A DNA stretch of 13,511 nt from an uncultured Fidelibacterota bacterium. GTDB taxonomy: Bacteria > Marinisomatota > Marinisomatia > Marinisomatales > UBA1611. The stretch lies in the NCBI GenBank assembly GCA_913041325.1, contig CAJWHU010000030.1, forward strand, positions 1-13,511, read 5' to 3'. The notes under the pieces were generated by a model that saw nothing but the letters and a program-made list of their open reading frames with translations, had not been told where the DNA came from and did not search any database. The number at the start of each line of letters is the position of its first letter. Positions within the stretch are counted from its first letter, which is position 1. The translations under genes were made by a program, and so were the position numbers. Positions 1-5,995 of this stretch are shown one piece after another.

Positions 1-196
1 TGTACCAACGTTTAGGATTAGGCTTGTTCAGTTCATCACTGATTGTCATTGTACTTATCCATAAAAATAGGGACAACTCTCCAACTTTACTGAATTCATC
101 ATTGTGATAAAATTTATAGTATGCAGAGATGATAACGCCTAATAACGCAATAAAAAAACCTGTTATCCCAAGGTACTTTTTAAATAATTTTTTCAT
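1..196 (-). CDS. N-terminal part of a small membrane protein (runs off the left edge)
   Basis: Reading the minus strand from an ATG at 196 gives 65 codons open to the window edge, so the gene is cut and its full length is unknown. The product begins MKKLFKKYLGITGFF, a basic start followed by a hydrophobic helix at about residues 10-27. A second hydrophobic stretch lies at about 43-52 (LSLFLWIST), suggesting at least two membrane segments. No SD is visible in front of the ATG; the upstream DNA is AT-rich, like many other starts here. The gene diverges from the Kazal lipoprotein at 320. I do not recognise the family. Confidence 0.6.
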   Translation of the reverse strand, partial: MKKLFKKYLGITGFFIALLGVIISAYYKFYHNDEFSKVGELSLFLWISTMTISDELNKPNPKRWY

Positions 197-273
197 GATC
201 TATACAAATATATGCAGAAATTATTTGGTCAATTACTTTTTTTAATTTTTTACTAATTGCTAGTTTTACGACA

Positions 274-303
274 TTGCAAACAAAAAGCAAATGATTGTAT
301 GAA
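274..303 (+). promoter_or_regulatory. possible sigma70-like promoter for the Kazal lipoprotein
   Basis: TTGCAA (274-279) and TATGAA (298-303) are separated by 18 bp, an acceptable -35/-10 pair. Transcription would start near 310, leaving a leader of only about 10 nt before the ATG at 320. The absence of an SD in front of that ATG fits a near-leaderless message. AT-rich DNA gives such matches by chance. Confidence 0.3.
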
Positions 304-319
304 TAACTTTAATTAATCA

Positions 320-655
320 ATGACTAGATTTCTTTCTTTATATCTCACAGCTATATTTGTACTTGTGGGATGTAGAATAGATGATGAAGACTGCCCTGCA
401 ATCTATGCACCTGTCTGTGGCCAAGATGGTGTTACATATGGAAACGACTGTTACGCGAGAAATGCTGGTGTTACACAATGGTCACGTGGTGGATGTGATT
501 GTATTGACGAATCAAAAATATCTGATGAGCCCTGCTATGAAATTGCTGCACCAGTTTGTGGATGTGATGGAATAACCTATGATAATGATTGCTACGCTAT
601 GAATGCCGGTATTACCTACTGGACTGAGGGTGAGTGCGATTCAATTAATCTATAA
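320..655 (+). CDS. lipoprotein with two Kazal-type protease-inhibitor-like domains
   Basis: The 111-residue product has a short signal peptide ending in a lipobox, LVGC (residues 15-18), so Cys18 is the likely lipidated N-terminus of an envelope-anchored protein. Two Kazal repeats follow. Domain 1 (25-59) has PVCGQDGVTYGNDC, and domain 2 (72-106) has PVCGCDGITYDNDC, each closed by a G-G/E-C. Kazal domains are small disulfide folds that usually block serine proteases in a substrate-like way. The lack of the classical fifth cysteine in each repeat fits the reduced bacterial Kazal type. Domain 1 has Gln35 where domain 2 has Cys82, while an extra Cys61 lies between them, so the two odd cysteines could pair. 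The start is the first ATG and has no SD. Target proteases, and whether it inhibits any, are unknown. Confidence 0.88.
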   Translation: MTRFLSLYLTAIFVLVGCRIDDEDCPAIYAPVCGQDGVTYGNDCYARNAGVTQWSRGGCDCIDESKISDEPCYEIAAPVCGCDGITYDNDCYAMNAGITYWTEGECDSINL

Positions 656-662
656 GGTATTC

Positions 663-734
663 ATGATTTGGTCTAAATTTAATCGATTATTTTTCTTTGA
701 ATTATTATTTATACTGCATACTAATATTGAGTAA
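663..734 (+). CDS. possible 23-residue hydrophobic micro-ORF
   Basis: An ATG at 663 is preceded by AAGG (654-657) at a 5-nt spacing and opens 23 codons ending at TAA. The product begins MIWSKFNRLFFFELLF: basic residues, then a run rich in Phe, Leu and Ile, compatible with one short membrane helix. It sits between the Kazal gene, whose stop overlaps the SD, and the gene at 769. AT-rich DNA readily produces Phe/Leu/Ile-rich short frames, so it may well be chance. Confidence 0.25.
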   Translation: MIWSKFNRLFFFELLFILHTNIE

Positions 735-768
735 TTAATTTTATAAAATAATAAAAAAAGGATGAGCT

Positions 769-1047
769 ATGGCAAAAATGAGTATCGCCGCTGTCGTGCA
801 TATTAAAAGCGATTATGAAAGCTGGGAAAAGCTAATGCTTTCCCATAATGATAACCAAAAAAGGGTGGATGCTGGTAAGGTCTTATATGGTAAGGTTAAT
901 GATAAAACAGCGATCCTTCTTAATCTTGACATGGATGAGGCGGATATGGCTGCAGCAGGTAAAGAGGAATTTGCTGAGTTAATAAAAAATGATGTGGAAT
1001 CACATGATTTTTATGTTTTAAATAAAATGGAATTACCATCTAAATAA
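769..1047 (+). CDS. small cytoplasmic protein, DUF3764-like
   Basis: This 92-residue protein starts at an ATG with a fair SD (AGGATG at 759-764). It has no signal peptide or membrane segment. The pattern is a beta strand (SIAAVVHIK, 5-13), a helix with DYESWEKLM (15-23), a strand pair around 36-53 (GKVLYGKV, KTAILLNLD), then a helix and a closing strand (DFYVLNKMEL, 80-89). This order and size resemble DUF3764 proteins and, more broadly, ferredoxin-like alpha/beta-barrel proteins that often dimerise. No catalytic residue is evident. The family call rests on remembered resemblance, and no role can be inferred. Confidence 0.6.
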   Translation: MAKMSIAAVVHIKSDYESWEKLMLSHNDNQKRVDAGKVLYGKVNDKTAILLNLDMDEADMAAAGKEEFAELIKNDVESHDFYVLNKMELPSK

Positions 1048-1127
1048 AATTTTATTACTACATCAGGCAATATAATCAAAGATCTCACTTTCAGCGTTTT
1101 TGTTTGCAGAGGACCTGAATAATAAAA

Positions 1128-1628
1128 ATGAAGCATTATGTTAGGCACGCGACTGAATCTGATTTAGAGTTTGTTTTAACACTCAATCAGGCATCCCTAG
1201 AGGCTGTAAGTCACTCAAACTTGAAACAGTTACATTATTTTTTGGAGGCAGCAAGCTATTTTAAAATCCTATGCATAAAAGATAAACCAGCAGGTTTTTT
1301 GATAGCTTTAATGCCTGGTCTAGACTACGAGAGTGAGAACTACCGTTGGATAAGTAAAAACCATAATTCTTTTATCTACGTTGACCGCATAATAATCGAT
1401 GGTAGATATAGAAATATGGGACATGGTAAGGACTTATACGATGATTTGGCTAGATCTTTTCAGGGCCATGTTGCTAGTATCCTTTGCGAGGTAAACATAA
1501 AACCATATAATGGTCAATCAATACAATTCCATAAAAAGTATGGATTTATGACTGTAGGTGAGAAAGATACAGAGAATGGAACAAAGAGAGTATCGTATAT
1601 GATGTATAACATAAGCCATAGGCTTTAA
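1128..1628 (+). CDS. GNAT-family N-acetyltransferase (COG3818-like)
   Basis: A soluble 166-residue protein with the full GNAT layout. The N-terminal strand and helix 1 are RHATESDLEFVLTLN (6-20). A NYRWI stretch (71-75) follows. The core strand FIYVDRIII (82-90) leads into the acetyl-CoA pyrophosphate loop RNMGHG (95-100). CEVNIKPYN (120-128) and the motif-B region SIQFHKKYGF (131-140) complete the fold. The YVDRI...R/N-G-G pattern with CEVN matches the predicted acetyltransferases of COG3818. The family transfers acetyl from acetyl-CoA to an amine; the acceptor cannot be told. The ATG has only a distant AGAGGA upstream, too far for good SD spacing. It is followed on the same strand by the HAD phosphatase, and shared transcription is possible. 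Confidence 0.85.
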   Translation: MKHYVRHATESDLEFVLTLNQASLEAVSHSNLKQLHYFLEAASYFKILCIKDKPAGFLIALMPGLDYESENYRWISKNHNSFIYVDRIIIDGRYRNMGHGKDLYDDLARSFQGHVASILCEVNIKPYNGQSIQFHKKYGFMTVGEKDTENGTKRVSYMMYNISHRL

Positions 1629-1656
1629 GCATATTGGAATCCATTTCTGGGAATAA

Positions 1657-1752
1657 ATGATGATCGTTATTTACATAAAAAATTTAGACGCGATATTGAT
1701 GTTTGCATTCATCCATTATGTGATCACTGGGTTCCATAATGAACGACCTTAG
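1657..1752 (+). CDS. possible micro-ORF overlapping the start of the HAD gene
   Basis: ATG codons at 1657 and 1660, with GGGA at 1649-1652, open a 31-codon frame ending at TAG 1750-1752, past the HAD start at 1739 in another frame. The product begins MMIVIYIKNLDAILMFAF and is largely hydrophobic. The HAD ATG itself has no SD, so ribosomes terminating here could re-initiate on it. The layout resembles the micro-ORF at 2534. Chance is not excluded. Confidence 0.25.
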   Translation: MMIVIYIKNLDAILMFAFIHYVITGFHNERP

Positions 1753-2521
1753 AATAAAAGGGGCAAAGGGTTTCCTTCTTGACTTAGATGGAGTTTTCAT
1801 ACAGTCAGGAGCAATATTACCGGGAGCCCTGGAGACTGTTGAGATTTTCAATTCAAGAAACATACCATACAGGTTTCTGACTAATACAACAACAAAAAGC
1901 CGAGATACTTTGCACCTAGGATTGACGAAACAAGGTTTCATATGTAATAAGGAACATATTTTTTCAGCTGGGTATTCTGGAGCCAAAGCCATAATGCAAA
2001 TGGGTAATCCCAGTTGCAAATTCTTCATTTCGGAGGACTTAAAAAAAGATTATAAATTTTGCGATATTAATAACGAGAACCCCGATCTGATTGTCATCGG
2101 TGATTATGACAAATGGGACGTTGCATCTATTAATCAAGCATTTAATTACGTTATGGGTGGTTCTCAAATATTAGCTCTTCATGTTGGAAGGTATTACAAG
2201 GTTAAATCTGGTTTAAAAATAGATGCTGGTGCTTTTGTGAAAGCACTGGAATATGCAACCGGCGAAAGAGCTACAGTTGTGGGAAAACCGAATGCTCTCT
2301 TTTTTAAACAGGCACTTGATGATATGAAGCTTAGTCCTGAGGATGTAATAATGGTAGGAGATGATCTGTATAATGATATTCAGGGTGCCCAGAAACTGAA
2401 GATAAAAGGAATATTAGTGAGGACTGGAAAATACGATTCAAAAATACTTCAAAATACTAATATAAAGCCAGATAGAGTTTTTGATTCAATCAAAAATTTA
2501 GCTGATATAATCAAAAGTTAG
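1739..2521 (+). CDS. HAD-IIA hydrolase, HDHD2/LHPP-like phosphatase
   Basis: A 260-residue HAD phosphatase with all four motifs: motif I DLDGV (15-19; Asp15 nucleophile, Asp17 acid/base), motif II TNTTT (48-52), motif III Lys183 in VVGKPN, and motif IV GDDLYNDIQGA (207-217; Asp208, Asp209, Asp213 for magnesium). The type-IIA cap lies between motifs II and III. The cap-core sequence with ALHVGRYYK, FVKALEYATG and VVGKP resembles the animal HDHD2/LHPP subfamily (TIGR01458 type) more than NagD or phosphoglycolate phosphatase. LHPP acts on phospholysine, phosphohistidine and pyrophosphate, but the substrate here is unknown. The ATG lacks an SD and overlaps a micro-ORF. The methyltransferase follows 83 bp downstream. 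Confidence 0.88.
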   Translation: MNDLRIKGAKGFLLDLDGVFIQSGAILPGALETVEIFNSRNIPYRFLTNTTTKSRDTLHLGLTKQGFICNKEHIFSAGYSGAKAIMQMGNPSCKFFISEDLKKDYKFCDINNENPDLIVIGDYDKWDVASINQAFNYVMGGSQILALHVGRYYKVKSGLKIDAGAFVKALEYATGERATVVGKPNALFFKQALDDMKLSPEDVIMVGDDLYNDIQGAQKLKIKGILVRTGKYDSKILQNTNIKPDRVFDSIKNLADIIKS

Positions 2522-2533
2522 GTAGGAGGAATC

Positions 2534-2602
2534 ATGAATTATTTTATTGTGACTTCGTTTTGTTTTTATCTGGATATCCTGCTTTACTGTGGGCATAATT
2601 AA
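2534..2602 (+). CDS. 22-residue micro-ORF with a strong SD, abutting the methyltransferase
   Basis: A full AGGAGG (2524-2529) lies 4 nt before an ATG at 2534, which opens 22 codons ending at TAA (2600-2602), two bases before the methyltransferase ATG. The product, starting MNYFIVTSFCFYLDILLY, is mostly hydrophobic or aromatic with two cysteines. It is either a real small membrane peptide or a translated leader that couples translation to the SD-less methyltransferase. The SD sequence and exact junction argue against pure accident, but only expression data could show translation. Confidence 0.45.
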   Translation: MNYFIVTSFCFYLDILLYCGHN

Positions 2603-2604
2603 AA

Positions 2605-3417
2605 ATGAGTAAGAATGACTACATACTGGGCGCTGACGACATTGAATTAGGCCGATTAAAAATTCAACACGATGTCTGGCTCACTGAGGCTATTCGAGGC
2701 TGGAATATTGCAGATTTCGGAGCAGGTCAAAAAATTTTAGACTTAGGATCGGGTCCAGGATATTGTTCATTAGAACTGGCTAAATTAGTGGGTGATAATG
2801 GTAAAATAATTGCTGTTGATAAATCGAAATTATTTATCAATTACTTATCAAAATTAAAAGAGATAAATAATCTCCCAATCAAGCCAATCTTAAGTGACTT
2901 TGGTGCTCTTGAGTTAGATTCCAACACTCTTGATGGGGTATACTGTAGATGGGCGTTAGCCTGGATACCAAATCCCCAAGAAATTTTAAAGCACATAAGC
3001 AAGGCTATAGCTCCTGGAGGAAGAGTGGTTATTCAAGAATATTATGACTGGTCAACACATCAAACTATACCATCTATGCCCTCATTAAAAAAAGCGATAA
3101 AAGCATCGCTAGATAGTTTTGAAAGATCTGATTCAGATATTAATGTTGGCAGCCTTCTGCCTCAATACCTAAGCGAGTTGGGCATGAAAATTTTAAATGT
3201 TCGCTTAATGTCAAAGGTGGCAGTGCCAGAAAGCAATACGTGGGAATGGCCAACAACCTTTTATAATAGCTATTTTCCTCGTTTAGTCAAGATGGGTTAC
3301 ATCGGTAATGATGACTTAACAGCGGCAATGGAGGATCTAAAAAAACTAAAAAAGCTGCCTTATTCAACAATTTGCTGCCCTCTTATGGTGGAGGTAATTG
3401 CGGAGAAATTAGCTTAA
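2605..3417 (+). CDS. class I SAM-dependent methyltransferase
   Basis: A 270-residue Rossmann-fold methyltransferase. The AdoMet glycine motif is ILDLGSGPG (44-52), followed by the acidic residue ending strand 2, Asp72 in IIAVDKS. A motif IV/post-I region GVYCRWALAW lies at about 112-121, and a strand-5 region with APGGRVVIQEYYDW at about 146-159. The N-terminal E-RL--QH-VW pattern (14-25) recurs in many UbiE/COQ5-like small-molecule methyltransferases. The C-terminal half probably forms the substrate lid and gives no clue to the acceptor. No SD precedes the ATG (AATTAAAAATG); translation may depend on the micro-ORF ending 2 nt upstream. Co-transcription with the HAD phosphatase is likely from spacing. 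Confidence 0.85.
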   Translation: MSKNDYILGADDIELGRLKIQHDVWLTEAIRGWNIADFGAGQKILDLGSGPGYCSLELAKLVGDNGKIIAVDKSKLFINYLSKLKEINNLPIKPILSDFGALELDSNTLDGVYCRWALAWIPNPQEILKHISKAIAPGGRVVIQEYYDWSTHQTIPSMPSLKKAIKASLDSFERSDSDINVGSLLPQYLSELGMKILNVRLMSKVAVPESNTWEWPTTFYNSYFPRLVKMGYIGNDDLTAAMEDLKKLKKLPYSTICCPLMVEVIAEKLA

Positions 3418-3588
3418 GCGATTAAACAACCTCCGAGAAAAAAAATAATTATTCAATAGAAATTTATCTTAATACTTTCATTAAAAGATATTATAGATAT
3501 TGATGAAAACTCATCTACGCCGCATTCAACATAAATAATATAGTATAAGTATTTTTTGATGTTCGGTATAAAATAATAAATTAAAATT

Positions 3589-4773
3589 ATGAAATTTTTA
3601 CAAAATGCATTTAATAAACACCTAGTGAATAAAATTATTGATCTAGGCCATCAGCCTGCACCTAAACCTGAGAATGAAGATAGAAGGCTAAAAGATCTAA
3701 AAGATTTGAAAATAATTGAGGAAAATATTGACAAGAGCAAACGTTTCTCTAGCTTTCCCAAGCTAGCTGCAACATTGACTGACTGCGACAAAGCTGCTAT
3801 TAATATTGTTGACGAGACTACTCAGCATTGCAAGGTTAATTTTGGAATGGATGTGATGGAAAATATGATGGTGAAAGAGATACCAAGAGAGCTCTCTATA
3901 TGTGCCCATGTGCTGAACAATGCGTCACAGCCTCTTGTTATAAATGATCTCACGAAAGATGATAGAACAAAGCATGTTTTTGAGCTAAACAATCCCATCA
4001 TCGCTAAGACTTTCCCAAAATTTTATGCAGGAAGCCCTATTATAACATCCAATGGCTATGTACTCGGCTCCTTCTGTGTTTTCAATTCTAAGCCAAAATC
4101 AATTGACAATTCCAGGGTTGAAGGGCTGAGAATGCTCGCTGACCAGTTTATAGATCTTTACGAAAGTACAAAAGGCGATTACCAAAGAGGCACACATTCC
4201 GAGATAGAGCAAAAAGAAAAAGTAGAGGGTGAATACTTTTCATCTTCTACTGTAATATTTTGCGATTTTGTTGGCTTTACAAAAAAAACCGAAAAGATGC
4301 AGCCTGGAGAGCTGATTGAAACTCTGGACACCTTTTTTGAGGGATTTGATAAAATAATAAAACGTTTTGAACTAAAAAAAGTTAAAACTATTGGTGATGC
4401 TTACATGGCCGTTGGGGGGATTCCGGACTTAAACTCAAATCACGCAGAACGAGCCGTTCTTGCATCTAAAGAAATTATAAATTTTGTTACGGGAGTTAAT
4501 TTTCAACAAAAAGCGATAGGTAATGAGCCCTGGTATGTAAGAATTGGTATACACTCAGGCCCTGTTATATCTGGAACAACTAGTAGCAACTTCGATATAT
4601 GGGGTGACACAGTGAATATTGCCTCTAGGCTTGAGAGTAGCGGAGAGGTTATGAAAATTGTTATATCCGACAATGTTAAAAAATTATTGCCAGAAAGCAT
4701 TAATGTTTCAGGAAAATCTATAACCACTCTTAAAAATAAAGGTGATTTTGAAACTTATTCGGTTGAAGTCTAA
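3589..4773 (+). CDS. soluble GAF-domain class III adenylate cyclase
   Basis: A 394-residue protein with no membrane segment. The GAF domain (about 31-190) shows the features of free GAF-cyclase proteins: RRLKDLKDLKII, a VNFGMDV stretch at 83-89, PRELSICAHVL (99-109) and FYAGSPI...LGSFCV (145-164). A charged linker (196-215) leads to a class III cyclase domain (about 220-394). Metal-binding Asp226 (FCDFVGF) and Asp270 (IGDA), purine-selecting Lys266 and Asp336 (NFDIWGD), and transition-state Asn343 and Arg347 (VNIASRLE) are all present. The Lys/Asp pair predicts ATP to cAMP rather than cGMP. The catalytic domain should work as a homodimer, with GAF sensing an unknown ligand. No SD precedes the ATG. 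The YkoF-like gene follows 81 bp later. Confidence 0.92.
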   Translation: MKFLQNAFNKHLVNKIIDLGHQPAPKPENEDRRLKDLKDLKIIEENIDKSKRFSSFPKLAATLTDCDKAAINIVDETTQHCKVNFGMDVMENMMVKEIPRELSICAHVLNNASQPLVINDLTKDDRTKHVFELNNPIIAKTFPKFYAGSPIITSNGYVLGSFCVFNSKPKSIDNSRVEGLRMLADQFIDLYESTKGDYQRGTHSEIEQKEKVEGEYFSSSTVIFCDFVGFTKKTEKMQPGELIETLDTFFEGFDKIIKRFELKKVKTIGDAYMAVGGIPDLNSNHAERAVLASKEIINFVTGVNFQQKAIGNEPWYVRIGIHSGPVISGTTSSNFDIWGDTVNIASRLESSGEVMKIVISDNVKKLLPESINVSGKSITTLKNKGDFETYSVEV

Positions 4774-4798
4774 CTATGCTATAATTTTAAAGGAAAAT

Positions 4799-4828
4799 AT
4801 GCTTTGCCCTCTAAGCAGCTTATTCTAG
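4799..4828 (+). CDS. possible 9-residue leader ORF upstream of the YkoF-like gene
   Basis: AAAGGA (4789-4794) stands 4 nt before an ATG at 4799 that encodes MLCPLSSLF and stops at TAG 4826-4828. The following real gene starts at a GTG (4855) with no SD. A translated leader could influence its expression, but nine codons are too few for a confident call. Confidence 0.2.
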   Translation: MLCPLSSLF

Positions 4829-4854
4829 AATATCATAAACATTATTGAAAATTC

Positions 4855-5115
4855 GTGCAAGTATCTATTGAAATAAGTCTTTACCCACTGCAAAAAGAAT
4901 TTACCCCAGCTATTGACCGTTTTATAAAAGTACTTCAGGATTACGATGACATTGAGGTAAGAACAAACGCAATGAGTACACAACTGTTTGGCGAGCTTGA
5001 TACATTAATGGACATCCTAAAAATGGAAGTAAAAAATGTGTTTAATCGTGAGCTACAGTCCGTTTTTACTTTAAAAATAGTTAATGGTGATTCTAGGATG
5101 TATGATAAGGTCTAA
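4855..5115 (+). CDS. YkoF/MTH1187-type thiamine-binding-like domain protein
   Basis: An 86-residue single-domain protein with the pattern of the YkoF/MTH1187 fold: VSIEISLYPL (3-12), a helix FTPAIDRFIKVL (16-27), the strand-turn IEVRTNAMSTQLFGE (33-47), a second helix (49-62), and a closing strand VFTLKIVN (70-77). The YPL and the N-M-T--GE segments are the family's hallmarks. Relatives bind thiamine or hydroxymethylpyrimidine, or are of unknown role. The start is GTG; an in-frame TGA lies just upstream (4846-4848) and no ATG occurs before residue 40, so the domain needs this GTG. It has no SD. The next gene starts 13 bp after the stop, suggesting a two-gene unit. Ligand binding here is inference. 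Confidence 0.75.
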   Translation: MQVSIEISLYPLQKEFTPAIDRFIKVLQDYDDIEVRTNAMSTQLFGELDTLMDILKMEVKNVFNRELQSVFTLKIVNGDSRMYDKV

Positions 5116-5128
5116 AAAGGTGTTAAAG

Positions 5129-5482
5129 ATGTTTTTTGATCTAAAAATAGGTTTTCCAGGCATGGAGATTAAAAGCGGAACCGTAAACCTTAAATCTTTT
5201 TTGGGCACCAATGATCAAGTGGCCAGATCAATTGACCATATATGTTCGTTTAGATCACATGTTAACTTTGCTGAGACCATAATTAGTGGCCTTAGTATCA
5301 ATGGCGAAATAAATACAGTATTTAATCACAGAAAATTCTCGGCAACCCTAAGAAATTTTCAGAGCGAAATTGAAGGTAAATGGGAGGGGCACTTTACCTA
5401 TTCCGATGGAAGAAATAGCTATATTTTCTATGCACCAAATTTTGATTGTAATAAATTGCAAGCTGAGTCGTCAGGCAAGTAG
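5129..5482 (+). CDS. unknown 117-residue protein
   Basis: I do not recognise this protein. The frame is open from an ATG at 5084 inside the previous gene, but the ATG at 5129 is preferred: AAAGG (5116-5120) lies 8 nt upstream and the overlap with the YkoF-like gene disappears. The product starts MFFDLKIGFPGMEIKSG, has no signal peptide or membrane helix, and looks beta-rich, with a WEGHFTYSDGRNSYIFY strand pair near residues 88-104. The 13-bp gap to the YkoF-like gene implies co-translation and perhaps a shared process. No catalytic motif is visible. The next gene, on the other strand, is convergent, and no hairpin terminator is seen in the 40-bp gap. Confidence 0.7.
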   Translation: MFFDLKIGFPGMEIKSGTVNLKSFLGTNDQVARSIDHICSFRSHVNFAETIISGLSINGEINTVFNHRKFSATLRNFQSEIEGKWEGHFTYSDGRNSYIFYAPNFDCNKLQAESSGK

Positions 5483-5522
5483 ATTTACTATCCGAGAAGA
5501 TTTTGCTGCATGGTTTGATATA

Positions 5523-5969
5523 TTAGGATCCGGGAGATGAGCTACTCTTGGTTGTTCCTGAATTTGTGAGGTCAGATATCCTCGGAAGGTTAATGTTGGT
5601 ATCCCTTAAGTATTTTCTACCTGCTAGTGCAAGAAGTGCTAGTCCAACCATTAAGATGGCTATACTGTGATTGAGAGCATCAGCGCTGTTTAAATCCTCA
5701 AAGCTTATAATCCTTGCCAGGTTAAACATGCAGATGTAAAGCGGGTACCTCACAGGTATTTTCCCGGAGTCAAAATAGATTTGAATCATTTGTATAATCT
5801 CAAGATATATAAAGATAAGCATGATGCTAGATACACCAACCGACCCATCAAGAAACATCACAATCAGCTCCTTAGCACATAAAAAGACCACTATCGCTAG
5901 GATCGTTAGATGCAGCGTCTTCTCTATTACAACTAATGTATTTTTAATTAATGTGTTTATGGCAGCCAT
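5523..5969 (-). CDS. PsiE-like inner-membrane protein
   Basis: A 148-residue protein with four predicted membrane helices (about 19-40, 47-66, 74-90, 103-118) and a polar Ser/Thr-rich tail. The segment IFIYLEIIQMIQIYFDSGKIPVRYPLYI (52-79) matches the conserved core of the PsiE family, including the membrane Glu57 and the G-x-IPVRY motif. PsiE is known as a phosphate-starvation-inducible membrane protein in enterobacteria, with no established molecular function. The gene starts 26 bp after the stop of the DUF6370-like gene on the same strand and is probably co-transcribed with it. No strong SD is seen. Whether it responds to phosphate here cannot be told, and no Pho box was recognised. Confidence 0.75.
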   Translation of the reverse strand: MAAINTLIKNTLVVIEKTLHLTILAIVVFLCAKELIVMFLDGSVGVSSIMLIFIYLEIIQMIQIYFDSGKIPVRYPLYICMFNLARIISFEDLNSADALNHSIAILMVGLALLALAGRKYLRDTNINLPRISDLTNSGTTKSSSSPGS

Positions 5970-5995
5970 TTTAAGTCTACTGATTAATGTACCAA

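Noticed and set aside
1044..1057. AATAAAATTTTATT palindrome after the 769-1047 gene
   Set aside because: It is a pure A/T palindrome of a kind common by chance in this DNA, with no GC stem, so it is not a credible terminator.
1684..2028. Open frame of 114 codons on the minus strand
   Set aside because: It lies opposite the HAD phosphatase, whose four catalytic motifs prove the plus-strand reading. The minus product has no recognisable pattern.
3418..3588. 171-bp gap before the cyclase, examined for an RNA gene or micro-ORF
   Set aside because: Only an 11-codon frame (MKTHLRRIQHK) without SD and AT-rich promoter-like words were found, with no stable structure visible by eye.
5084..5128. Upstream start extending the unknown 117-residue protein by 15 codons
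   Set aside because: It overlaps the preceding gene by 32 bases and has no SD, while ATG 5129 has AAAGG at good spacing.
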